From Bdellovibrio bacteriovorus (GTDB lineage Bacteria > Bdellovibrionota > Bdellovibrionia > Bdellovibrionales > Bdellovibrionaceae), in NCBI RefSeq assembly GCF_001592735.1, contig NZ_LUKE01000001.1, positions 1,054,001 to 1,118,000 of the forward strand: 64,000 nt of DNA, read 5' to 3'. The notes below the pieces were generated by a model. That model saw only the letters and a list, made by a program, of their open reading frames with translations. It had not been told where the DNA came from and did no database searches. Positions 18,627 to 25,914 of this stretch are shown in pieces (within the stretch, counting starts at the first letter, position 1; the number at the start of each line of letters is the position of its first letter). The translations under genes and the position numbers were made by a program.

Positions 18627-18757
18627 GCGTTCAACTCACCCCTTCATTCACCCCCTTTTGCTAATCAATTAAGCAAAATTCTAAGCCGAAAATATTTCGG
18701 GTAAATTTAAGAATCTTAAATTTTGGTGACATTTTTGCCCCGATTTTTCCGACCCGA

Positions 18758-18798
18758 TGTGGATAAGTCTGTGGAATACACACATAAATGGTGGATAT
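18758..18798 (+). promoter_or_regulatory. Cluster of DnaA-box-like nonamers
   Basis: TGTGGATAA (18758-18766) is an exact match to the consensus DnaA box TTATCCACA in reverse orientation. TGTGGAATA (18770-18778) and GGTGGATAT (18790-18798) are near matches in the same orientation. An AT-rich stretch (18660-18735) lies just upstream. No dnaA or dnaN is nearby, so this may be a DnaA-titration or regulatory site and not an origin. Confidence 0.35.
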
Positions 18799-18857
18799 CT
18801 GGACCATTTGGCGCAAATTGTCCCTTGCTTAAGTCAGGATCTCGTTAAGGCTAAGTA

Positions 18858-18953
18858 ATGCAAGCAAGACCAAAGTACTGCGTCATGGAAAATTTAATCA
18901 TTGAATGTGAGGACTTCAAAAGGAAGGATAAACGATTTTCATTTTGCCGCTGA
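18858..18953 (+). CDS. Possible 31-residue small protein upstream of ssrA
   Basis: ATG 18858 opens a 32-codon frame ending TGA 18951-18953, preceded by TTAAGG at 8 nt. The predicted peptide has Cys8, Cys17 and Cys30 and a basic C-terminus (FKRKDKRFSFCR). Length alone is not evidence; it is listed because the frame, the SD and the otherwise empty 18627-18993 region coincide. Confidence 0.2.
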   Translation: MQARPKYCVMENLIIECEDFKRKDKRFSFCR

Positions 18954-18993
18954 AAAGTGTGGTAAGGTGAAAAGAATGTTTTTTGTTCTACAT

Positions 18994-19339
18994 GGGGGCG
19001 TACTGGCTTCGACGTGGGTGCTGAAACATAAGGAGCATACAGGGGCGCATGAGGACCTCTTTAAAAACGTGCATTTTGTAATTGGCAACGATTACGCACT
19101 TGCAGCTTAATTAGCCGCACGATCAACTTTGAGGTGGTTGCGCTCTTAGATTGATTGTCATTTAGTGACCTCGGTGAGCTGGGTTTTCTCCAGCAGGCTC
19201 GCTTAAATCCACTGGGGGAATGTTTGATGGGAACTTTGTCGATAGAGGTCCCATCATCATATTAAAATATCGACTAAGTATGTAGCGCCTTATCGCGGAT
19301 CACTTGCGGACGGGGGTTCAATTCCCCCCGCCTCCACCA
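18994..19339 (+). ncRNA. ssrA: tmRNA (transfer-messenger RNA)
   Basis: The 5' end GGGGGCG pairs with CGCCTCC before ACCA at 19336-19339 (7-bp acceptor stem with one G-U). TACTGGCTTCGAC follows the 5' stem, as in all one-piece tmRNAs. The tag frame ends GNDYALAA then TAA at about 19108-19110, and the conserved ACTAAGTATGTAGCG helix is at 19273-19287. The T-arm GGGGGTTCAATTCCCCC is at about 19312-19328. It rescues stalled ribosomes with SmpB. CCA is encoded. A defence island is inserted at its 3' end. Confidence 0.97.
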
Positions 19340-19342
19340 TTT
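19331..19342 (+). repeat. Left attachment-site repeat (in tmRNA 3' end)
   Basis: CCTCCACCATTT: the last nine bases belong to the tmRNA acceptor/CCA end plus three bases beyond. Direct repeat of 31179-31190. The island junction leaves a functional tmRNA on the left. Confidence 0.65.
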
Positions 19343-19362
19343 GTCGGTAAAGATAAAATCGA

Positions 19363-19402
19363 ACTGAGTGAGTTTTAACCAAGATTCACTCGGTTTACTT
19401 TT
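19363..19402 (+). terminator. tmRNA terminator
   Basis: ACTGAGTGA (19363-19371) pairs with TCACTCGGT (19386-19394; one G-U) and is followed by the T-rich TTACTTTTCT. It lies 24 bp after the tmRNA 3' end. Confidence 0.7.
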
Positions 19403-19532
19403 CTCTCATTTTCAGAGGAGAAATCAGTAAGTTGTGGGCAATCTATTTACTTTCTGATACTCGGTTTTCACTCAAATAAATAATCCAAAGCTGGACACAG
19501 TTCTGGCTCATGTCTGGACATACTAAGTGCTT

Positions 19533-19547
19533 ACTAAGCATGTAGCG
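19533..19547 (+). repeat. tmRNA-derived fragment inside island left end
   Basis: ACTAAGCATGTAGCG matches the tmRNA 3' helix sequence at 19273-19287 in 14 of 15 positions. It may be a remnant of an earlier insertion or part of the island's own att region. No matching acceptor end was seen after it. It sits 21 bp before the Xre gene. Confidence 0.4.
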
Positions 19548-19567
19548 TTTTGAGTGGAGGTTTTTGA

Positions 19568-19876
19568 ATGGGGCGAACAGATCGAGTCGTAATGAGCGTA
19601 GAGGCTCGCGTAATGAAGCGATTGCGAGAGCGCAATGGCCTTTCAATGAGGAAAGCAGGACAGCTTCTAGGATACTCAGATAGCTATATTAGCCAAATTG
19701 AGAACGGCAGGGAAAATGTCCCTACGGGTGAACGCCTGCTTAGATTTCTGAATATCTACGGGAATATAACCGAAAAGTATTTTAAGCAACTGTGTAAGGA
19801 TTTTGAAGAAGATCAGACAGACCAAATGGTAATTCAGGATTTACTCCCAAAACTAGGAGTCCCAGGATATGGTTAG
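19568..19876 (+). CDS. Xre-type helix-turn-helix regulator
   Basis: 102 residues with a complete Cro/CI HTH: RLRERNGLSMRKAGQLLGYS, DSYISQIENGRENVPTGERL. A short helical tail follows. SD GGAGG at 19557-19561, 6 nt before the ATG. It is first gene of the island after ssrA and points toward the DUF2779 nuclease 72 bp downstream, which it may control. Confidence 0.88.
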   Translation: MGRTDRVVMSVEARVMKRLRERNGLSMRKAGQLLGYSDSYISQIENGRENVPTGERLLRFLNIYGNITEKYFKQLCKDFEEDQTDQMVIQDLLPKLGVPGYG

Positions 19877-19948
19877 CAGAGACACTCTCGCGCACAATTT
19901 GCCATAAATACCATCAAGCCCAAAGTCGATTGAGCCGATATATATTCG

Positions 19949-21466
19949 ATGTCAAAAGTATTTAGGCTTTCCAAATCCCAATATTGCAAAGCACGAAAGT
20001 GCATGAAAGCAATTTGGCTATATCGCCATCAAAAAGAAGTGGCTGATCTGCCTTCTGATTTTCAGAAAAACTTGTTCGACCAAGGAAAAGAAGTCGGTGC
20101 CTTGGCTATCAAGATGTTTCCAAATGGCATTATGATTGACGCTGATCACACGCAAGGTGAACTAGCGATTCAGACAACTCAGCAAGCTATGAAGTCACAT
20201 CCAGAAGCGATCTTCGAGGGTGGATTTCAGTTTGAGAATGTTTTAGTCAGGGTGGACATCTTGAAGAACAACTTTGATGGTACCTGGGATTTAATTGAAG
20301 TTAAATCGACAAATGATGTCGAGCCAAAAGCGCACTATGACGACGTTGCCATACAAAAGTGGGTTCTAACGAATTGCGGAATTAAACTACGAAGTTGTAA
20401 TTTGATGCACCTGAATCGTGAATATTCCTTTGAAAATTCCCTTGATATGAATTCGCTATTCGTAATCAAGCCTCTTGATGGACTTATCGCTGCCAATTTA
20501 GCAGAAATCGAAGGTTTTTTGCCGGCAATTCAAGCAACCCTAAACTTGTCGTCAACACCATTAGAAGACATAGGCTCTAGATGCAATAATCCATATCCAT
20601 GCGAGTTTACCACCTATTGTTGGAGTCACGTGGGGCCAGATAGCATCCATACGCTCGGCAGAATCAGCGACTCAAAACGAGGAGAGCTTTTAGAAAAGAG
20701 TATTGAGCGAATCTCCGAAATTCCCACTGAGTTCAAACTTACAGCCAACCAGGCTGTTGAAGCAAAAGCTCACCGTGAAAATGACGTTCAGATTGCTCTT
20801 AGAGAAATCCAAGGACATTTGGAAAAGCTCAAGTATCCTCTCTATTTTCTAGATTATGAATCAGTTGCTTATGCCGTACCCAGATACAATGGAAACTGGC
20901 CGCACAAACAACTTACAACGCAGTATTCTTTGCATATTTTAGACAAACCAGATGGTGATCTTATTCATAAGGAATTCATCCATGACGAAGCATCGAACCC
21001 ATCTAGAAAATTTGCCGAGCACCTAGTCAGAGATATCAAAGACGATGGCGGATCAATTATCGTATATCATCTGACATATGAGCGTGAAAGAACGAAAGAA
21101 TTGGCAGAAGAAATTCCCGAACTTTCACACAGCTTGGATATTCTGATTGATCGAATGTGGGATCTTGAAATTCCATTTGCTAAACGCTGGTATTGGGATC
21201 ACAGATTTGAAGGTTCGAGTTCGATTAAGAATGTCCTTCCAGTTTTCAAACCAGAATTCTCTTACGACAAGCTTGCGATAAAAAAAGGCGATCAAGCTGT
21301 ACTGGAATATTCAAAAATGGTCGCACTAGCCCCAGGTAGCACTGAGCGCGAAGCAATCAAACGAGCCTTGCTTGAATATTGCAAAATGGACTCGCTAGCA
21401 ATGTTCCACATTCTAATGGAATTACAGTCCCAAATCGGATTTCCAAAGCGTCAACAGGTCGGTTAA
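19949..21466 (+). CDS. DUF2779 protein: Cas4-like Fe-S nuclease plus DEDD/RNase H-like domain
   Basis: 505 residues. The N-terminal half has the RecB/Cas4 pattern: Cys13 (and Cys18) near the start, Asp103, Glu117-Val-Lys119 (PD-(D/E)XK core), then Cys212, Cys218 and Cys225 as likely 4Fe-4S ligands. The C-terminal DUF2779 region starts YFLDYES (Asp302, Glu304), the first motif of a DEDD exonuclease-like fold, with later Asp residues in LDILIDRMWDL and YCKMDSLAM. It probably processes DNA or RNA. Its end overlaps the convergent Res gene by 3 bp. Confidence 0.82.
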   Translation: MSKVFRLSKSQYCKARKCMKAIWLYRHQKEVADLPSDFQKNLFDQGKEVGALAIKMFPNGIMIDADHTQGELAIQTTQQAMKSHPEAIFEGGFQFENVLVRVDILKNNFDGTWDLIEVKSTNDVEPKAHYDDVAIQKWVLTNCGIKLRSCNLMHLNREYSFENSLDMNSLFVIKPLDGLIAANLAEIEGFLPAIQATLNLSSTPLEDIGSRCNNPYPCEFTTYCWSHVGPDSIHTLGRISDSKRGELLEKSIERISEIPTEFKLTANQAVEAKAHRENDVQIALREIQGHLEKLKYPLYFLDYESVAYAVPRYNGNWPHKQLTTQYSLHILDKPDGDLIHKEFIHDEASNPSRKFAEHLVRDIKDDGGSIIVYHLTYERERTKELAEEIPELSHSLDILIDRMWDLEIPFAKRWYWDHRFEGSSSIKNVLPVFKPEFSYDKLAIKKGDQAVLEYSKMVALAPGSTEREAIKRALLEYCKMDSLAMFHILMELQSQIGFPKRQQVG

Positions 21467-24204
21467 TTGTCTTTTGATTTGTACTCAAAACTTTGGAAGA
21501 ACTTGATATCTTTATTTGTCTCCACCTGATCGTGCGGGATCAGCAAATACTTCCAAGTACGCCCGCCATTAGCTTTGAGGTATTCATTCACCGAATTGCA
21601 GTATTGGGTTGCGGATCGTGCTTTATCTTGTACTTCATCTGATTGAAGTTCCGCACTATCTTTGATTTCCACCATATAGATGACTTTTTCAGTTTGAACT
21701 ACGAAATCGGGTTCATACATTTTGGATTGATTGCTATAGAAAATCTTGAACTGGTTGTGCGCCGGCCTTAGCCATTTCTCGACATTTTTATCGTCTTCTA
21801 GAATAACGGCAAAGTCTCTCTCTGGTTTGACATCAAACTTATAGTAGCTATGGCAGGATTTCTTAAAACCCTTCAGAATTTTCAAACGCATTTCGCCTGT
21901 TGATTTGAACGTCGTCCTGAAATCAACCAAGTTGTCCGAGCGAATTTTTGAGAAGTTGTGTTTTTCAATTCGTTGGAATGGTTGGACATCAGAGGCTTCG
22001 TAGCCTGCGTCTTTCACAAAGAATTTTCCTGACATCTGTAACCAGATTTGGCTCGCGATGTCCTTCGCGTAAAACTGAACTACGTTTGAAACTTTGTTCG
22101 GATCTTTGTGACTCTTTTCTATGTGTTCAATCGCCGTTTCCGCTAAAGAATAAAGCAGGTCCTTGTGTTCATCATAATCAACTTCATCATTATTGATGAG
22201 TTGTCGGACTATTGTATTTACATTTGTATCCCTAGAATTCGCATTATTTTTGATAATTCCAATACTACTGGTTTCTCCAGATTGAAGGGCCTTAATCAGA
22301 ATTTCCTCATCGACAGGTTGCCAGTTCGGAAATGGCTTAGTGTCGAGCTTAAACGTATGAAACCCTGTCTTAGTTTCACCACTCGGCTGAATAACAATCC
22401 TTGGTATTTCAATAGTTCCAGAAATTATCTCTTGCAGAGTTTCTTCCAGCAAACCGTCTTTTAGGAGTTCTGCAACAATCTTATCTCGATCGTCGGTTAA
22501 CATTTCCATGAGAGGCAATGTTTCGGTAACTGATTTTTGAAGCTCTTTTTTGACTTTGGCTTCGGTTAACTCTTTGAGTGATTTCACGTCTGTGATGGCC
22601 GTCCCATCTGCAACGGCATCAATAATAGCTTTTTTAAGGTTGTACTTTACCTCGGCCATTTTTTTAGCTTCGGGAGTTTTGGCCTTTTCAATTTCTTCCT
22701 GGACTTTTTGCAACCCTGCTTCAGCGAGTGATGGAACCGTGACTATTTCCTGTCCATGCTTAAACTCTGGATCGTCAGGGTCAATTATGTACTCTTTCAT
22801 TATTATCGAGTTAGGATCTGTGGCCGCCTCAATTAGTTCTTTGAATAACTCGTGCGCTACTACGGTCAGGCGATCAACATTAGGATCTCCTGTACGCTGT
22901 CCATAGGGGAGCCTAAGTCCTCGCCCTAAAGTTTGCTCTCTTAGAATTACGGCGGCGGCAGATCGAAGTGGAACAATGGTAAAGAGGTTTGTAACGTCCC
23001 ATCCTTCTTTGAGGATATTGACGTGGATAACAATTTCCACTGGATTCTCTGGTTTCTCAACAGACAATAAGCCTTGAACAACTTCGTCCTTTTCACTTCC
23101 TTTTTGGCCGGAGTGAATGGTCACTACCTTTTCAGAATATTGCCCATCAAAGAACTTCGGAGATTTAACTAGGTCTAATAATTTTTCGGCATGCTTCGTA
23201 TCTTCAGCGACCACAAGGATAAATGGCTTAACCCTTGGGAGGCCATTATTTTTTGAGTAAATATCCAGACTAGTTTTTGTCTTCTCATGGATCACGACAG
23301 CATCCTGAAGCTTCATTTGATCAAGCTCGTCTTTATCCATTTTTTTAAGCGACTTCAGATCAAAGTTCTTTCTGGTCGCTGCGTAGGGTTCCTTTACAAA
23401 CCCATCACGAATTGCCTTCGCCAAAGAGTATTCGTAAGCAATGTTTTTGAAAGGGATGTCTTTTCCACCTTTTGAAACCACAGGTGTTGCTGTTAGCTCA
23501 AGACCTAGGATCGGATTCAAATCATTTATGACTTGCATACCTCTTTCGGCACGATAACGATGTGATTCGTCCATGATAACAACGAGATTTTCGAGGTTCT
23601 TCAGATAATCGAAATACGCTTCGCCAAGATACTCATTGATGGATTTAATTTTTGAGACATCTTTATCTAGCTTAGAGATGTTAAAAATATTTATGGCCAA
23701 GTCTTCTGTAAAGAGAGCCTGTTGCTGGCCAGGCTTAAACATCTGCTTTCTAGGAGTGTTTACGCTTTCGTAGTCGTCACCCGTAATAATCCTGGGTTCA
23801 TGGTGAACAAAATCACCAATGCCACGAAAGACGTATTTAGGGCTGGATGTGTTTCTGAAATCATCAATCAATTTATTATAAATGGTTAAATTGGGCGCGA
23901 GGATTAGAAAGTCACGAATCTTGTGCTCGATAAACAAGTAGGAGATGAACGCACCCATAAGCCGCGTTTTTCCAACCCCAGTAGCAATCGCAAATGAAAG
24001 CGATGGGAAATCTCGATCAAATTCCTTGAGATTTCCGAATCCACCATTTGTTAAAAGAGCATCGAGTTTTTTCTCTTTAGAGTCTTTGGATTTGAAATCA
24101 ACGACCTGAAATGCTCTTTCAAGTATCTCAAGACTTTCTTTCTGTGGTTTTCGTAGGCTCATTCGTTGAGCCAAAGTTCGTGTTGTGTTTCCCATGTTGC
24201 GCAT
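21463..24204 (-). CDS. Type III restriction enzyme Res-like helicase-nuclease
   Basis: 913 residues. SF2 helicase core: Walker A ATGVGKTR near residue 75, DESHRYRA (motif II), LTATP (motif III), and motif VI-like REQTLGRGLRLPYG. The C-terminus has a PD-(D/E)XK nuclease: YEPDFVVQ with MVEIKDS about 12 residues later. This matches ATP-dependent restriction subunits. It is the fourth gene of an RHH-SNF2-Mod-Res operon, starting 21 bp after Mod. The start could instead be ATG 24193-24195, which has better SD spacing. Confidence 0.9.
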   Translation of the reverse strand: MRNMGNTTRTLAQRMSLRKPQKESLEILERAFQVVDFKSKDSKEKKLDALLTNGGFGNLKEFDRDFPSLSFAIATGVGKTRLMGAFISYLFIEHKIRDFLILAPNLTIYNKLIDDFRNTSSPKYVFRGIGDFVHHEPRIITGDDYESVNTPRKQMFKPGQQQALFTEDLAINIFNISKLDKDVSKIKSINEYLGEAYFDYLKNLENLVVIMDESHRYRAERGMQVINDLNPILGLELTATPVVSKGGKDIPFKNIAYEYSLAKAIRDGFVKEPYAATRKNFDLKSLKKMDKDELDQMKLQDAVVIHEKTKTSLDIYSKNNGLPRVKPFILVVAEDTKHAEKLLDLVKSPKFFDGQYSEKVVTIHSGQKGSEKDEVVQGLLSVEKPENPVEIVIHVNILKEGWDVTNLFTIVPLRSAAAVILREQTLGRGLRLPYGQRTGDPNVDRLTVVAHELFKELIEAATDPNSIIMKEYIIDPDDPEFKHGQEIVTVPSLAEAGLQKVQEEIEKAKTPEAKKMAEVKYNLKKAIIDAVADGTAITDVKSLKELTEAKVKKELQKSVTETLPLMEMLTDDRDKIVAELLKDGLLEETLQEIISGTIEIPRIVIQPSGETKTGFHTFKLDTKPFPNWQPVDEEILIKALQSGETSSIGIIKNNANSRDTNVNTIVRQLINNDEVDYDEHKDLLYSLAETAIEHIEKSHKDPNKVSNVVQFYAKDIASQIWLQMSGKFFVKDAGYEASDVQPFQRIEKHNFSKIRSDNLVDFRTTFKSTGEMRLKILKGFKKSCHSYYKFDVKPERDFAVILEDDKNVEKWLRPAHNQFKIFYSNQSKMYEPDFVVQTEKVIYMVEIKDSAELQSDEVQDKARSATQYCNSVNEYLKANGGRTWKYLLIPHDQVETNKDIKFFQSFEYKSKDN

Positions 24205-24225
24205 CCTTGCAGCAGTTAAACTTAG

Positions 24226-25905
24226 TTACATTTCGGCATCCATATCCATTTCTTCTTGGATTGGTTCCTTGATATTTAGGCTATAGTTATCTCTTCCAAA
24301 CTCAACTCCGCGAGTGAGTAAGGACTGCGGAATCTTTTTAAGTGTAATTCGATCAAACTTATTCGCGGGAACCTTAAATGCTTTAGCACTGATGAGTAAT
24401 GTTTCGTCAGGCTTTAGTTGATCATGAATTCTTTGAAGGTGTTCTGCCGTGAGGAACTGAGTGGTGACGAATATGAAGTCCTTTTCTGTAGAATAACCTT
24501 GTTTCCAATACACCTTCTGATCTGGGTGGAACTTAAACCCCTCATGCTTACAAACTGCCGCCGCAAGCATTGTTGCGTCGTATTTCTTTGAAATAACCCA
24601 GTTACCTCGGTCGTCTTTTTCTAGGAGAGAAGGGGCTAGAGTCATAAACTTGAATCCGCCGCCGCCTTTCCAGTTGCAGGCAGATGTGACACCAGAATCA
24701 TCCTTTCCACTTATGACCGAACTCAAGCGAGGGACAATTAGCTCTTCGCATTGCTGACCCAACTCGATCATAATCCACTTTCTATCCATTTTATGAGCTA
24801 CCGCACCAGTAGTGCCACTCCCCCCAAAACTATCTAGAACATAGTCGCCCTTGTCGGTGGACATCTCGATAACGCGCTTAATGAGAGCTTCTGGCTTTTT
24901 TCCTTTAGGTAGTTTTACTCCTCCTTCATTGTGGAGATTGTTTGATAATAGATCGTCCCAGATTGTCGTAAGGGGCTCGCCAGCCACAAGTTGGCCATCC
25001 ACTTCCTTGAGTTTTTGCGAATAAAACAGCAACCTCTTGCCCTTGAGAAAATACATATCTGAATGCTGTTCTCGCTGAAGATGGTAAAACTTGGTAGGGT
25101 TTGCAGCCGATAAATCAATCATTTTTCTAACTTGTTCCCCTACGCTTTTGTAATCGGGGCGAGCAAGCTGCACAACAGAGTCTGGATTATTTAATACAAA
25201 TGTTGAAATCTGACTCTCAAAGTCCTCTTTAGAAATTCCCTTTGCTTCTTTTGCAGAAATTCCCAGTGACTCCAAGAACGCTTGTCGAAGCGGAATCATT
25301 TTCCACTTACCTATTGGTTGATCACGATTGAGGATGAACTGGTCATATCGAGAGTCACGATCTCTGGCCGTAAAAATCTTCTTGTTTTTCCACTCTGATT
25401 TGTTTTTTGCGTATATCAGAATGAAATTTGAAGTGTTTACGACACCTTTGTTGATTGCTTTGTGTCCAGTCGCGGCGCCTTGCTTGAATGTAATTATTGA
25501 TATTCGATTGTTTCTCCCGAAAACTTCGTCAGCGAGCGCAATCAGATAGCCAAGTTCGTTGTCATCAATATGAATAAAGAGACTGCCTGAGGCACAAATG
25601 AGTTTGTGAATTATTTCAAGGCGCGCTTTCATCATTGATAGCCAGAGCGAGTGTTCTAAGCCATCATCGTAATGCTCGAAAGCCTGCTGAGTGTTAAACG
25701 GGGGATCAATATATACGCATTGAATTTTGCCACTGAAATCATTTTCCAAAGCCTTAAGACCCAAAAGGTTATCACCATGTATTAAGAGATTTTGAGTGGT
25801 TTTGGCGCCTACCGAAAGTGTTTCCTTTTCAATCAAGATTCTAGGTTCAAGTATGAATTTTTCATCTTTTCCTACCCAGTCTAATTCTAATCTTTGTTTC
25901 GTCAT
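24226..25905 (-). CDS. Type III-like DNA methyltransferase (Mod, beta class)
   Basis: 559 residues. Catalytic motif IV is DPPF (Asp67), well before the SAM motif I SFGGSGTTGA near residue 360; that order defines beta-class N6-adenine (or N4-cytosine) methyltransferases such as Mod. LWDDL-like TIWDDLLSNN lies between. The middle region (about 100-300) should include target recognition. It lies 9 bp after the SNF2 gene and 21 bp before Res, which implies an obligate complex. Specificity unknown. Confidence 0.92.
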   Translation of the reverse strand: MTKQRLELDWVGKDEKFILEPRILIEKETLSVGAKTTQNLLIHGDNLLGLKALENDFSGKIQCVYIDPPFNTQQAFEHYDDGLEHSLWLSMMKARLEIIHKLICASGSLFIHIDDNELGYLIALADEVFGRNNRISIITFKQGAATGHKAINKGVVNTSNFILIYAKNKSEWKNKKIFTARDRDSRYDQFILNRDQPIGKWKMIPLRQAFLESLGISAKEAKGISKEDFESQISTFVLNNPDSVVQLARPDYKSVGEQVRKMIDLSAANPTKFYHLQREQHSDMYFLKGKRLLFYSQKLKEVDGQLVAGEPLTTIWDDLLSNNLHNEGGVKLPKGKKPEALIKRVIEMSTDKGDYVLDSFGGSGTTGAVAHKMDRKWIMIELGQQCEELIVPRLSSVISGKDDSGVTSACNWKGGGGFKFMTLAPSLLEKDDRGNWVISKKYDATMLAAAVCKHEGFKFHPDQKVYWKQGYSTEKDFIFVTTQFLTAEHLQRIHDQLKPDETLLISAKAFKVPANKFDRITLKKIPQSLLTRGVEFGRDNYSLNIKEPIQEEMDMDAEM

Positions 25906-25914
25906 TCCTTCTCC

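Noticed and set aside
18660-18800. Considered as chromosomal origin
   Set aside because: No dnaA/dnaN nearby and only one exact DnaA box; reported only as a cluster.
18901-19110. Open frame of 69 codons ending in NDYALAA
   Set aside because: It is the tmRNA tag frame extended upstream through the tmRNA 5' part; not a protein gene.
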